64,000 nucleotides of DNA from Synechococcus sp. PCC 7502 (GTDB lineage: Bacteria; Cyanobacteriota; Cyanobacteriia; Pseudanabaenales; Pseudanabaenaceae): NCBI RefSeq assembly GCF_000317085.1, contig NC_019702.1:3068394-3132393 (forward strand), in the 5' to 3' direction. Of the stretch, positions 35,913 through 44,589 are shown piece by piece (within the stretch, counting starts at the first letter, position 1; every line of letters begins with the position of its first letter). Made by a program: the position numbers and the translations under genes. Below the pieces are notes generated by a model that was given only the letters and a program-made list of their open reading frames with translations, was not told the DNA's origin and searched no databases.

Positions 35913-36461
35913 TCACTCAGGTCGCAGCAAAGCTTCTGGCATTTGATGCAGAATGCGCTTAAAGGCTTCTGTGTTATTCAGCCCCCGTGTCAATACCAAT
36001 GCCCCTTGAATCAGTGCGATCGCTTCTTCAGCCCGTTGACGAGCAGTTATGGCTGAAATGCCGGTATCCACCAGAACATTTGCCAAGCTAGTAATCCAAA
36101 GATTAAGAGCTTCCTGCACCCTTTGGTGAAATAACTGATGGGCATCGCCGACACTGAGGAGTGACAACAAACAATCTTGCTGACCATGCTGGTAAAAGGC
36201 ATCGACATTTTGATTCATACCACGGATGCGCTCGATCGGTGGGAGATCGCTGCGTAAAGGTGCTAGTAATTGCTCCTTTAAAGCCAGCGTAATATATTCC
36301 AAAACGGCATCAGCCATTTCTTGCTTACCATTGGGGAAATAGTGATAGAGGCTAGCACGCTTCAACCCAGTTACTTCAGAAAATCGGGTAATGCTAGCCC
36401 CTTCGTAGCCATACTTCTGAAATACCCCCATCAACTTTGGAATAACCTCTACTTTAGACAT
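35913..36461 (-). CDS. TetR/AcrR family transcriptional regulator
   Basis: About 182 residues from ATG 36461, chosen because GAGGTAG lies ~6 bp upstream; an upstream start would add 16 residues reaching into the operator. The N-terminal HTH is typical (GVFQKYGYEGASITRFSEVTG). The C-terminal ligand domain belongs to the LmrA/YxaF-like group (LLSLLSVGDAHQLFH). It is divergent from the SDR gene with a paired operator between them, so it probably represses both itself and the SDR-hydrolase genes. Confidence 0.88.
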   Translation of the reverse strand: MSKVEVIPKLMGVFQKYGYEGASITRFSEVTGLKRASLYHYFPNGKQEMADAVLEYITLALKEQLLAPLRSDLPPIERIRGMNQNVDAFYQHGQQDCLLSLLSVGDAHQLFHQRVQEALNLWITSLANVLVDTGISAITARQRAEEAIALIQGALVLTRGLNNTEAFKRILHQMPEALLRPE

Positions 36462-36500
36462 TAAATCTACCTCAAAAAAGTTTTGTTCAACTACTTGACA

Positions 36501-36549
36501 GTTTACCAAACATTCGGTAATTTAGATACATACCGAACGTTTAGTAAAC
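36501..36549. promoter_or_regulatory. Paired inverted TetR-type operator
   Basis: GTTTACCAAACATTCGGTA (36501-36519) and the inverse TACCGAACGTTTAGTAAAC (36531-36549) match at 17 of 19 positions around an 11-bp centre. Their place between the divergent TetR and SDR genes fits an autoregulatory operator that also controls the rightward genes. Confidence 0.75.
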
Positions 36550-36574
36550 AAAATGACATTACAGGAGTAAATTA

Positions 36575-37414
36575 ATGAATTCCCCATTTAAAGAACGCTT
36601 AGCGGTAATTACAGGAGCATCAGGCGGTATTGGCTATGCCTTCGCCAAATTGCTGGCAAAACAAGGTTCAAGATTGGTTTTGGTTTCTAGAGACATTAAA
36701 AAACTGGAAATCGTGAGGCAAGAGCTTGCTCATTTGACGGACTACATTCAGGTGATTGAAGCGGATTTATCTACCGCCGCCGCCTGTGATGATCTAATTC
36801 ATCAACTAGAGCAGCTACCATATTCTGTTGATATTTTGATCAACAATGCTGGAGCTGGTGCATCTGGATATACGGTCGATCAACCATGGTCCCAGCTGAA
36901 TGACATGTGTCAATTGAACATGGTGAGTCTGACTCATTTGAGTCACTGGGCGGCTGGCTACATGAAAAATCGTCGCAAGGGTTACATCCTCAACGTGTCT
37001 GCTGTATTGGCTTGTGAACCTGTTCCCTTCTTTGGGGTTTACAGTGCAACTAAGGCGTTTGTCACCAGTTTCTCGATCGCTCTCTATCAAGAAATGAAAC
37101 GCTTCAACGTGGTCGTTTCTTGTCTACACCCACCTGCAACGGCAACGGCGTTTGGACAAGAAGCTGACATTCTCAATTCTCGCGCACTTCAGCTTTTCAA
37201 TTTACTGCATTCCACGTTGAGCGCGGAACAAGTGGCTAGGGTTGGGCTGCGAGGTTTAGCTGCCCGCCGACCCAGTGTGGTGGCTGGTCTTCTTGGGAAG
37301 GCGATCTATGCGTCTGCGGCGTTCACTCCCAGATTCTTTGGTCTATGGCTGATGGAGTTTCTGTTCAAAACCCAGCAAACTGCACCTCGCTCAATAGGTC
37401 TAAGAAGCATCTGA
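36575..37414 (+). CDS. SDR-family short-chain dehydrogenase
   Basis: A 279-residue classical SDR. TGASGGIG (residues 13-20) binds NAD(P), NNAGAG is the structural motif, and YSATK provides the catalytic Tyr and Lys. AGGAG lies 9 bp before the start. The substrate is unknown. It is probably the first gene of the rightward run controlled by the neighbouring TetR regulator. Confidence 0.9.
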   Translation: MNSPFKERLAVITGASGGIGYAFAKLLAKQGSRLVLVSRDIKKLEIVRQELAHLTDYIQVIEADLSTAAACDDLIHQLEQLPYSVDILINNAGAGASGYTVDQPWSQLNDMCQLNMVSLTHLSHWAAGYMKNRRKGYILNVSAVLACEPVPFFGVYSATKAFVTSFSIALYQEMKRFNVVVSCLHPPATATAFGQEADILNSRALQLFNLLHSTLSAEQVARVGLRGLAARRPSVVAGLLGKAIYASAAFTPRFFGLWLMEFLFKTQQTAPRSIGLRSI

Positions 37415-37493
37415 GACTGGGCATTTCCCAACCAAGACTATCAATGGCAAATTCTGAACAAACACAATTTATTTAAATTCAAGGAGAAATATT

Positions 37494-38351
37494 ATGACGA
37501 CCTATAACACGATTTCAATTGACGGCTTAAACATCTTCTACCGTGAAGCAGGCTCAAGAGCTAATCCGACAATCGTTCTACTTCATGGCTATCCAGCATC
37601 CTCGCACATGTATCGAGACCTGATGGCTAAATTGTCCGATCGGTTCCACTTGATTGCCCCTGATTACCCCGGATTTGGCAACAGTGATACGCCTCCAATC
37701 GATCAATTTGAATATAGCTTCGATCACCTTTCCGAAGTCACTGAGCATTTCCTTCAAGCTTTGGGATTGAATCGATTCAGCTTGTATGTGCAAGATTACG
37801 GCTCACCTGTGGGCTTTCGGATTGCTACCCGCCATCCTGAATGGATTCAAGCCTTAATTGTGCAGAATGGTAATGCCTATGAGGAAGGGTTTACACCTGC
37901 TTGGAAGGCGTTTCGAGATTTGTGGGGCGAAAGGAATGAGGCGACTGAAGGACCCGTTCGAGATTTTCTGAAACGGGATACAACCATCTTCTTTTACACG
38001 GGAGGCGTGCGCGATCGCCAAAATATCAATCCCGACAACTGGAATTTGGATCAGTACTTCCTCGATCGTCCAGAGAATGCTGCCGCTCAATTGGAACTGT
38101 TCTACAACTATCGGACAAACCCAGGTCAGTATCCAAAATGGCATGAGTATCTCCGTACCCACCAACCCCCAACTCTGGTGGTTTGGGGTAAGAACGATCC
38201 GTTCTTTGGACCAGAGGGAGCAAACGCATTTCAGCGAGATCTCAAGAATGTTGAAATTCATCTCCTTGACACTGGACATTTCGCCCTCGATGAAGAAGGG
38301 GATGCTATCGCCGATCATATTCGCCGCTTCATTCCAGCTTATCTGGACTAA
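37494..38351 (+). CDS. Alpha/beta hydrolase (haloalkane dehalogenase/epoxide hydrolase-like)
   Basis: A 285-residue alpha/beta hydrolase. The oxyanion region is HGYPASSH. The nucleophile is Asp in VQDYGSP rather than Ser, as in haloalkane dehalogenases and epoxide hydrolases. DPFFGPEG and GHFALDEEG give the acid and His. It likely attacks an electrophilic substrate by a covalent Asp ester. It follows the SDR gene by 79 bp. Confidence 0.85.
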   Translation: MTTYNTISIDGLNIFYREAGSRANPTIVLLHGYPASSHMYRDLMAKLSDRFHLIAPDYPGFGNSDTPPIDQFEYSFDHLSEVTEHFLQALGLNRFSLYVQDYGSPVGFRIATRHPEWIQALIVQNGNAYEEGFTPAWKAFRDLWGERNEATEGPVRDFLKRDTTIFFYTGGVRDRQNINPDNWNLDQYFLDRPENAAAQLELFYNYRTNPGQYPKWHEYLRTHQPPTLVVWGKNDPFFGPEGANAFQRDLKNVEIHLLDTGHFALDEEGDAIADHIRRFIPAYLD

Positions 38352-38406
38352 CAGATAAATGCTTAGCAACTGGCTGAGTCAGTCCAGATTATACAAAAGT
38401 TTAGCG

Positions 38407-38428
38407 ACTGGGCATCTTGCCCAGTTTT
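38407..38428 (+). terminator. Intrinsic terminator-like hairpin
   Basis: ACTGGGCA and TGCCCAGT form an 8-bp stem with a 3-nt loop (38407-38425), followed by TTTT. It lies between the hydrolase and DUF1330 genes and may end the SDR-hydrolase transcript. Confidence 0.65.
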
Positions 38429-38470
38429 AAGCGAGACGCTCACACATTCAAATATTATGAGGATACAAAG

Positions 38471-38761
38471 ATGGTAGTTTATTTTGTCGTTTCGCTCAAG
38501 ATTACTGATGCTGATCGGTTCATGGAATACTTTCATACGGTTATGCCATTGATCGAACTGCGTGGTGGACGATTAATGGCTCAGGGAATTCCCGAAGTGA
38601 TCGAAGGTAGTAATACAGGATCGATGTCGGCTGTGTTTGAATGGCCTTCACGTCAAGCCTTTATCGATTACTGGCATTCAAAAGAGTACGCCGAAATCAG
38701 AAAACTACGTGAAGGTGCGGTAGACTTTCAAGGAGTAATTGTCGAAGGGATTGCTGCATGA
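38471..38761 (+). CDS. DUF1330 family protein
   Basis: A 96-residue ferredoxin-like dimeric alpha/beta-barrel protein. FEWPSRQAFIDYWHSKEY and the N-terminal VVSLKITDADRF are typical of DUF1330. I use the ATG at 38471, with a GAGGA site upstream. It overlaps the MOSC gene by 4 bp. Function unknown. Confidence 0.8.
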   Translation: MVVYFVVSLKITDADRFMEYFHTVMPLIELRGGRLMAQGIPEVIEGSNTGSMSAVFEWPSRQAFIDYWHSKEYAEIRKLREGAVDFQGVIVEGIAA

Positions 38762-39399
38762 AATTAATTTCTGTGTGTGTTGGACTGCCGCGTCAAGTGA
38801 GTTGGAAGGGAAACTCAGTCACAACTGGTATTTTTAAACAGCCAGTGGCAGGGCGGGTGACCATGCGATCGCTCAATTTAGATGGCGATCGACAAGCGGA
38901 TTTGACCGTCCACGGAGGTGCTGAGAAAGCCATTTACGCCTATCCAATGGAGCATTACGCTTACTGGCGGCAAGAGTTACCAAATGAGGAGTTACCTTGG
39001 GGTGCATTTGGGGAGAACCTGACAGTTGAGGGTTTGTCTGAAACAACTGTGAATATTGGAGATCGCTTTCGTATTGGCACTGCTGAAGTCATGGTAACAC
39101 AGCCCCGATTTCCTTGCTTTAAGCTTAATCTCAAGTTTGGGCGCGATGATATGGTTAAACGTTTTCTCAACAGCCGTTTAAGTGGCATCTATTTCTCGGT
39201 TGTGCAAGAAGGTGAGGTTGGGACAGGCGATGAGATCGAACTGGTGAAGCGTGACGAAAACAACATCACAGTTGCTGAAATCGTACAAATATACGTGCGT
39301 GAAGCTGATTACGATTTGGTGCGTCGTGCCATTCAGGTGCCGGCTTTAGCAGTCAGTTTAAGGACTTATTTTCAGCAGCAAATTGAACAACGTTATTAA
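38758..39399 (+). CDS. MOSC-domain protein (YiiM-like)
   Basis: A 213-residue protein with a MOSC domain: GDRQADLTVHGGAEKAIYAY, WGAFGENLTVEGL and PRFPCFKLNLKFG, whose Cys is the conserved residue. YiiM-type proteins reduce N-hydroxylated compounds with molybdenum cofactor; that role is inferred here. Its start overlaps the DUF1330 gene as ATGA. Confidence 0.85.
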   Translation: MKLISVCVGLPRQVSWKGNSVTTGIFKQPVAGRVTMRSLNLDGDRQADLTVHGGAEKAIYAYPMEHYAYWRQELPNEELPWGAFGENLTVEGLSETTVNIGDRFRIGTAEVMVTQPRFPCFKLNLKFGRDDMVKRFLNSRLSGIYFSVVQEGEVGTGDEIELVKRDENNITVAEIVQIYVREADYDLVRRAIQVPALAVSLRTYFQQQIEQRY

Positions 39400-39429
39400 G
39401 CTAGACTTTGTGGATGAGTACTGATGCTC

Positions 39430-39540
39430 GGCGTTGCAGATCTAGGTATGAAATATACAAACACTAGAAATTAAAGTTTATGCTGGATATTATTCCTAGC
39501 CTTTAAGCAATATTTGGTTCGTACTAAACTCTGCAACGCC
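39430..39540. repeat. 111-bp inverted-repeat element, copy A
   Basis: Ends GGCGTTGCAGA and TCTGCAACGCC, an 11-bp perfect inverted repeat. It is the same length as the copy at 63193-63303 and differs at three positions. No coding capacity and no target duplication are seen. The subterminal sequence TTCGTACTAAACTCTGCAACGCC resembles the apparent right end of the IS1-type remnant at 17570-17594. Confidence 0.8.
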
Positions 39541-39608
39541 TGATTTTGCTTCTCTTGCTTAATTCCATTTTTCCTTATGTGTTCTGACCCACATTTTGGA
39601 CACTTCAT
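39541..39608 (-). pseudogene. IS1-type insA fragment
   Basis: Read leftwards: MKCPKCGSEHIRKNG and a few more codons (IKQEKQNQ), matching the start of the IS1-type remnant at 16879. The fragment is 22 codons long and ends abruptly at the 111-bp repeat. It shows that the two repeats were near each other at one time. Confidence 0.7.
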
Positions 39609-39623
39609 CTCTCTTGTTTGAAC

Positions 39624-39974
39624 TCATACTTCATTATGCAATGCCCTAAAGTCAAATTGATGTTCTTTAGCATTTGCTTTTCCCCATTCGCACATCAGTT
39701 CCATAATCGGTTTTAAGGTTGCACCATGAGCCGACAACGAATATTCCACAAGCGGCGGCGATTCTGCAAAAACATGACGTTCGATCAGTTCGTCTTCTTC
39801 TAATTCTCGCAATTGCGAAGTTAATACCTTTTGGCTGATGTCTGGCATCAATTGCATTAGCTCACCAAATCGCTTGTTCCCACCCTTAAGCCACCAGAGG
39901 ATTACCGCCTTCCATTTACCGCCAATGCGATCGAGCGTTAACTCAACGGGACAGCTATATTTTTTTGCAGTCAT
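39624..39974 (-). CDS. HxlR-family transcriptional regulator
   Basis: A 116-residue winged-helix HxlR protein. CPVELTLDRIGGKWKAVIL is the signature N-terminus with the reactive Cys, followed by FGELMQLMPDISQKVLTSQLREL. Such regulators often sense quinones or aldehydes and control divergent detoxification genes. It is divergent from the SnoaL-like gene at 40073. Confidence 0.9.
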   Translation of the reverse strand: MTAKKYSCPVELTLDRIGGKWKAVILWWLKGGNKRFGELMQLMPDISQKVLTSQLRELEEDELIERHVFAESPPLVEYSLSAHGATLKPIMELMCEWGKANAKEHQFDFRALHNEV

Positions 39975-40072
39975 AATTTGTAGCCATATTATTCATTAGT
40001 ATCTATTTGGTAACTATTAACTCGCAATGATGTTGATTATTCATCATAGAATTTCATCCTTAAAAATGAGTT

Positions 40073-40513
40073 ATGAAAACAAACGAACAAATCGTTACCC
40101 GCTTTATTGTAGACTTTCTTGGCAAAGCCGACCTTGTTGCTGCGGATGAAACTGCTTACCCTAATATTCAAGGGTATACAGGGCTAAAGCCAATGGGGGC
40201 GATCGCTGGCTTAGATGAATATAAGCAGATCGTTACCGGTTTTGTGGATGCTTTTCCTGCCGAATCTCCCGTGCATATTTCCGATCAATTTAGCTCTGCT
40301 GATGGTAAGCGAGTTGTGACAAGGTTTCAATCTGTCCAACGCCATGCTAAGGATTATTATGGAATTGCCGCTACAAATCGGATTATCCTCTTTGATGAAA
40401 CCCATGTCACCAGAGTTGAAGATGGCAAAATTATCGAAAACATTGTCAGTGCTACTAATTTAGAGTTTGAAATGCTGATGGCTCCTGTACTTACACCATT
40501 GATTTTGAAATAG
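40073..40513 (+). CDS. SnoaL-like (NTF2-fold) ester cyclase-type protein
   Basis: A 146-residue NTF2-fold protein. It begins MKTNEQIVTRFI, and the pattern GLDEYKQIVTGFVDAFP, with later DETHVTRVEDGKI, is typical of the SnoaL-like polyketide cyclase/ester cyclase group. Most members have no known substrate. It is the first rightward gene after the HxlR regulator. Confidence 0.75.
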   Translation: MKTNEQIVTRFIVDFLGKADLVAADETAYPNIQGYTGLKPMGAIAGLDEYKQIVTGFVDAFPAESPVHISDQFSSADGKRVVTRFQSVQRHAKDYYGIAATNRIILFDETHVTRVEDGKIIENIVSATNLEFEMLMAPVLTPLILK

Positions 40514-40522
40514 GAGAAAAAA

Positions 40523-40786
40523 ATGAGTCAACCTATATGCGCGATCGCTGGATTTGGAGCAGGTGTCAGCATGGGCGTAGCCAGAGCTTTTGCGAAGAAG
40601 GGCTACAGCTTAGCATTTTGTCTAGCTCCGAAACTAAAAGATTTTGGCATTCATGTGGGAACTGTGACAATTTCTGACACAGTGGAAGTTGGTACGCATT
40701 TCGATCCCGATGCGATCGCGCAATCCAATCTTAAACTTCATCAGCAAGCGGCTGAAGCCTTTCAAGTTGAAGTGATCTATAAATAA
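40523..40786 (+). pseudogene. SDR-family protein with internal deletion
   Basis: An 87-residue frame joins the N-terminal Rossmann part (AIAGFGAGVSMGVARAFAKKGYSLAF) directly to the last ~55 residues of the family (GIHVGTVTISDTVEVGTHFDPDAIA). The middle with the catalytic Tyr and Lys is gone. The frame is kept, but the product cannot be an active dehydrogenase. Confidence 0.75.
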
Positions 40787-40839
40787 GTTTTTCTATAATT
40801 AGATGCGTCGAAATTAATCAAACATAAAAGTAGAAAAAC

Positions 40840-41456
40840 ATGAATATTGGAATTATCGGTACGGGCAACATGGGCACAGGCATGGGTAAATTCTGGGCAA
40901 AAAATGGACATAACCTCATGTTTAGTTATTCCCGCAGCGAAGAAAAACTCAAATCTGCCGCCGCTTCTATTATTTCTGAACTCCCTCGGAGGCAGTGGCA
41001 TTTGCAGAGGTGGTTGTGCTTTCTGTGGCTTGGGCAGCCGTTGAAGACGCGCTCAAACAGGCTGATTCTCTTGATGGCAAGATTTTATTTACGATTGTCA
41101 ATCCTCTATTACCTGATATGAGCGGTTTAGCCGTAGGAACTACCAATTCTGCTGCCGAAGAAATCGCTAAACTTGCTCCAAAGGCAAGGATTGTGGAATC
41201 TATGCCAATTTTTGCGGAGGTATTACATTCACCATCGACTAAATTTGGCAATGAAGTTGCAAGTGTCTTCTATTGTGGTGACGATGTAGAAGCAAAGGGA
41301 ATTGTCGCAGGGCTGTTACGCGAACTTGGCACGGAGCCTATTGATGCAGGAGGCCTAAAAAACGCACGCTTTGTGGAGCCATCGGGAATGCTTTTAGTCC
41401 AGCTTGCCTATATGCAGCAAATGGGACAGATTGGGATTAAACTGTTGCGCCGTTAG
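40840..41456 (+). pseudogene. NADP oxidoreductase (F420-dependent reductase-like), frameshifted
   Basis: The first part (MNIGIIGTGNMGTGMGKFW) is a Rossmann nucleotide-binding start in one frame. After ~40980 the frame changes and continues SEAVAFAEVVVLSVAW to GGLKNARFVEPSGMLL. Both parts match one NADPH-dependent F420 reductase-type gene, so one frameshift between 40975 and 40992 splits it. A GTG at 40995 could start the C-terminal part, but the cofactor-binding part would be lost. Confidence 0.82.
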
Positions 41457-41496
41457 CGATCGCAGGGTAAAGATTCAATATTAAAGGAGAAAGAGT

Positions 41497-41790
41497 ATGC
41501 AAATTTTAGTCATTGCCCGTGTCAAGTTAGGGATTCCGATAGAGCAGGTTTTACCATTAATTACTCCAGAATCTGTTCAAGTTTGGGAGTTTTATGCATC
41601 AGAGCAAGTTCGGCAGGTATATTATATTGCGGACATGAGTGGTGCAGTGATGCTGTGGGAGTCAGAAAGTGTTGAATCTGTTACTCAGGAACTGCAAAAG
41701 TTGCCGATGGTGAAAGCAGGCATTCTCACCTGCGAGATTTTGCCCCTTAAGTCTTATACAGGATATGCTTCACTATTTACGCAATCATAA
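41497..41790 (+). CDS. Muconolactone isomerase-like small protein
   Basis: A 97-residue dimeric alpha/beta-barrel-like protein. ILVIARVKLG begins the first strand, and VRQVYYIADMSGAVMLWESESVE is the pattern of the muconolactone delta-isomerase-like/YciI fold. It has a good AGGAG-type site upstream. Its enzymatic role is not known. Confidence 0.6.
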   Translation: MQILVIARVKLGIPIEQVLPLITPESVQVWEFYASEQVRQVYYIADMSGAVMLWESESVESVTQELQKLPMVKAGILTCEILPLKSYTGYASLFTQS

Positions 41791-41832
41791 TCGGCTTGTG
41801 TCAAACCCAAATATTCCTAAAAAGGAAAAATC

Positions 41833-42792
41833 ATGAAAGCAATAAGGATTCACGAATTTGGCGCACCAGAAGTAATGCAACTGGAAGAGATTCCCGATCC
41901 CTTAGTGGGCGCAGAACAAGTCTTAATTCGAGTTAAAGCGGCTGGGGTAAATCCACTTGACACCTACCTCAGAGCAGGCGTTAAAATTGGAGATTATTCA
42001 CCAACATTGCCTTGGATTCCTGGTAATGACGCTGCTGGTATTGTGGAGCAGGTTGGAACTAGCGTAACCAAAGTAAAAGTCAGTGATCGCGTCTATTCGC
42101 AACCTATAGCTGGTTCCTATGCCGAACTTGTAATCAGCCATGAATCGCAAGTTTATCCTTTGCATCCCAGCCTTTCCTTTACCCAAGGAACCTGCATCAA
42201 TATTGCCTGCCGCACTGCTTATTACTCTTTATTTACCCTTGCTAAAGCCACTGCTAGGGATGTGGTATTGGTACATGGCGCAAGCGGAAGTGTTGGCGGT
42301 GCGGCTGTCCAACTCGCACTGGAAGCAGGGTTGACCGTAATTGGGACTGCTGGATCGGTTGAAGGAATGGAGTTGATTAAAAGATTGGGCGCACAGCAAG
42401 TTTTTAATCATCGCGATCCCGATTATCTCAAGCAAATCCAAGACACCTTCAAAGGTATCGATATCGTTCTGGAAATGGCGGCAAGTAGCAATCTCACCAA
42501 AGATATTAGTTTGATGAATCCTGCTGGGCGCATCATTGTCATCGGCGGTGGCAAAAGCGTTGAAGTCGATCCAGTGGCGATAATTGGACTTGGCATCAGT
42601 ATCATTGGTGTCAGACTTTCTCTACTCGAATCACAGGAAAATGAAGCGATTCATGCTTCTCTCTATCGAAGTGTGGAAAATGGAGCATTGCGTCCGATTG
42701 TTGATCGCGAATTTCCGCTTGCAGAAGCAGCAAAGGCTCATCATGCCGTTGAGAAGTCTGGTTCGCTTGGCAAAATTTGCCTAATTCCCTAA
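41833..42792 (+). CDS. NADPH:quinone oxidoreductase-like MDR protein
   Basis: A 319-residue medium-chain dehydrogenase without the catalytic zinc ligands: no cysteine follows PGNDAAGIVEQVG in the usual place. AAGVNPLDTYLRAG starts the GroES-like domain and VLVHGASGSVGGAAVQLA binds NADPH. It is of the QOR (quinone reductase) type and fits detoxification of quinones or enones. Confidence 0.88.
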   Translation: MKAIRIHEFGAPEVMQLEEIPDPLVGAEQVLIRVKAAGVNPLDTYLRAGVKIGDYSPTLPWIPGNDAAGIVEQVGTSVTKVKVSDRVYSQPIAGSYAELVISHESQVYPLHPSLSFTQGTCINIACRTAYYSLFTLAKATARDVVLVHGASGSVGGAAVQLALEAGLTVIGTAGSVEGMELIKRLGAQQVFNHRDPDYLKQIQDTFKGIDIVLEMAASSNLTKDISLMNPAGRIIVIGGGKSVEVDPVAIIGLGISIIGVRLSLLESQENEAIHASLYRSVENGALRPIVDREFPLAEAAKAHHAVEKSGSLGKICLIP

Positions 42793-42863
42793 TACATCAA
42801 ACTCGATTTCAATTTCAAACAAATTGTCGAACTATCTACTCCCTATCTTAAAGGTGAAAAATC

Positions 42864-43751
42864 ATGATAGAAACGCTAACTGACTTAGTACCTGCCCAAG
42901 CGATCGCCGAATTTCCCGTTAATACATTTTTAGAGAGCATTGTGGTAGATTCGGACAATACTTTATTCATCACCAGTCATTACGAAGGCAAAGTCTTTCG
43001 CATCGGTGCTGATGGAGTTGTCGTAACCCATGCAACGATCGCAGGCAAAGCAACTGGATTAGTATTAACACCAGATGGAGAACTGCTGCTGTCAGGTTGG
43101 GACGAGAAAAACACTTCTGTAGTATGGCGTATTGGTAGCAATGGAACGGTCGAGCTTTTGGCAGAATTGCCCGAAGCAATATTTTTGAATGGATTGACTG
43201 GATTGGATAGCAGCCGTTACTTAATTGCCGATTCCTATCGTGGTGCGATCTGGGAATTAAATGTACCAACGAAAACGGTTAGGATTTGGTTAGAACACCC
43301 TGATCTTGCACGTACTTCGTCGGAAGAAGTTACTCCTGCGGTGAATGGTTTGAAAATTTATAATGATTTTCTCTATGCTTCCAATACGCAAAAGAGGCAA
43401 ATTGTGAAGATTCCTATTCTCGCTAATGGCTTGGCAGGAGAACCAGAAATCTTTATTACTGGAGTTAATATTGACGACTTTGCCTTTGATATCGAAGGAA
43501 ATCTCTACGGTACAACTCACATTTTTAACAGCGTGGTGAAAATCTCTCAAGATGGCACGGTCACTACTATTGCTCAACTAGAACAGGGCATGGCAGGCAG
43601 CACGGCTTTGGCTTTCGGTAAATCTGAAGGTGATTGCTCTAGCATCTACGTCACAACCAATGGCGGCATGTCTTTCCCTCCTGCTACTGGGATTGAATCG
43701 GGAAAGGTGGTAAGACTTGAAGTTGGTATTGCTGGACTGTCATTGGTTTAA
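42864..43751 (+). CDS. SMP-30/gluconolactonase-like beta-propeller
   Basis: A 295-residue six-bladed propeller of the SMP-30/Gluconolactonase/LRE-like group. Repeats such as LESIVVDSDNTLFITSHYEGKV, then LTGLDSSRYLIADS and FAFDIEGNLYGTTH, show the pattern. No signal peptide is seen, so it is cytoplasmic. A lactonase or related hydrolase role is likely but unproven. Confidence 0.78.
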   Translation: MIETLTDLVPAQAIAEFPVNTFLESIVVDSDNTLFITSHYEGKVFRIGADGVVVTHATIAGKATGLVLTPDGELLLSGWDEKNTSVVWRIGSNGTVELLAELPEAIFLNGLTGLDSSRYLIADSYRGAIWELNVPTKTVRIWLEHPDLARTSSEEVTPAVNGLKIYNDFLYASNTQKRQIVKIPILANGLAGEPEIFITGVNIDDFAFDIEGNLYGTTHIFNSVVKISQDGTVTTIAQLEQGMAGSTALAFGKSEGDCSSIYVTTNGGMSFPPATGIESGKVVRLEVGIAGLSLV

Positions 43752-43767
43752 ATCTCGCTAATCACTA

Positions 43768-44355
43768 ATGGTGAAACAAATGAATCAAAGCGATCGCATG
43801 GAACCAGATGATACTCCCGTAACCATTGACATAATCCTCAATGTGAAGCCATCTTGTCGGAAAGAATTTGAAAGAGTTGGTGCTGAAACGATCGCTGCCG
43901 CCGAAATGTTTGAGGGGCATCTGGGAGTGAATGTTTTTCGTCCCGATGACACATCGAATCTTCAGTATCGGATTGTATTCAAATTTGATCGCCTTAGTAA
44001 TTATCGGCTGTGGGAAAGTTCAGAAATCCGCAAAGGTTATCTGGCTCATCTTGAGAGATTGCTTGTAGATGAAGGCAAGTTTCAGGTTCTCACTGGCTTG
44101 GAAACTTGGTTTACCCTATCTACGAATAAAGTGATATTACCACCGCCACGTTATAAGATGTTCTTTCTTACTTGGGGAACTATCTTTATCTTAATAAATT
44201 TCACGAATAGATTGGTAATTCCAAACCTCTCTTTTTTGCCACCACCTCTAGCGACTTTGCTGGTTTCAGGGCTGATGGTGTTTGCGATGACTTATATCAT
44301 CATGCCACGAATAACCAAGCTTTTTGCTAAATGGCTCTATCCAAAAACTTATTAA
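43768..44355 (+). CDS. Antibiotic biosynthesis monooxygenase-like protein with membrane tail
   Basis: A 195-residue protein. Residues ~15-115 form an ABM-type ferredoxin-like domain (TIDIILNVKPSCRKEFE, WESSEIRKGYLAHLERLL), and the C-terminal half has two membrane segments (MFFLTWGTIFILINF and LATLLVSGLMVFAMTYIIM). Membrane-anchored ABM proteins are known in cyanobacteria without defined function. It is the last gene of the cluster. Confidence 0.8.
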   Translation: MVKQMNQSDRMEPDDTPVTIDIILNVKPSCRKEFERVGAETIAAAEMFEGHLGVNVFRPDDTSNLQYRIVFKFDRLSNYRLWESSEIRKGYLAHLERLLVDEGKFQVLTGLETWFTLSTNKVILPPPRYKMFFLTWGTIFILINFTNRLVIPNLSFLPPPLATLLVSGLMVFAMTYIIMPRITKLFAKWLYPKTY

Positions 44356-44589
44356 CAAATTCGATTTTCTATCACAAAGCTAAGAAATTGATAGGTGATC
44401 GGGGAATAACAAATCTACTTGGTTGTTGAGTTTTGATCGGTTAATCGCTGGTATAGGAAGGTTTGACTCAGAAATTTAGTAATAAAGCTGAAGGTAAACT
44501 ATATTATATTATGGGGATTATTATTTGCTTAAAATCCTAAAAGGTTTTGTTACAATAATTTTACTAAATCTCTAAACTCTCCCCAATCT
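44356..44589. other. AT-rich intergenic region
   Basis: Upstream of the unknown 394-residue protein gene. Nothing but AT-rich sequence, probably the promoter area. Confidence 0.3.

Noticed and set aside
38341-38400. GACTAAC after the hydrolase gene as an attC arm matching GTTAGTC at 35474
   Set aside because: The 7-mer is formed by the gene's stop codon, and no complementary inner arms follow.
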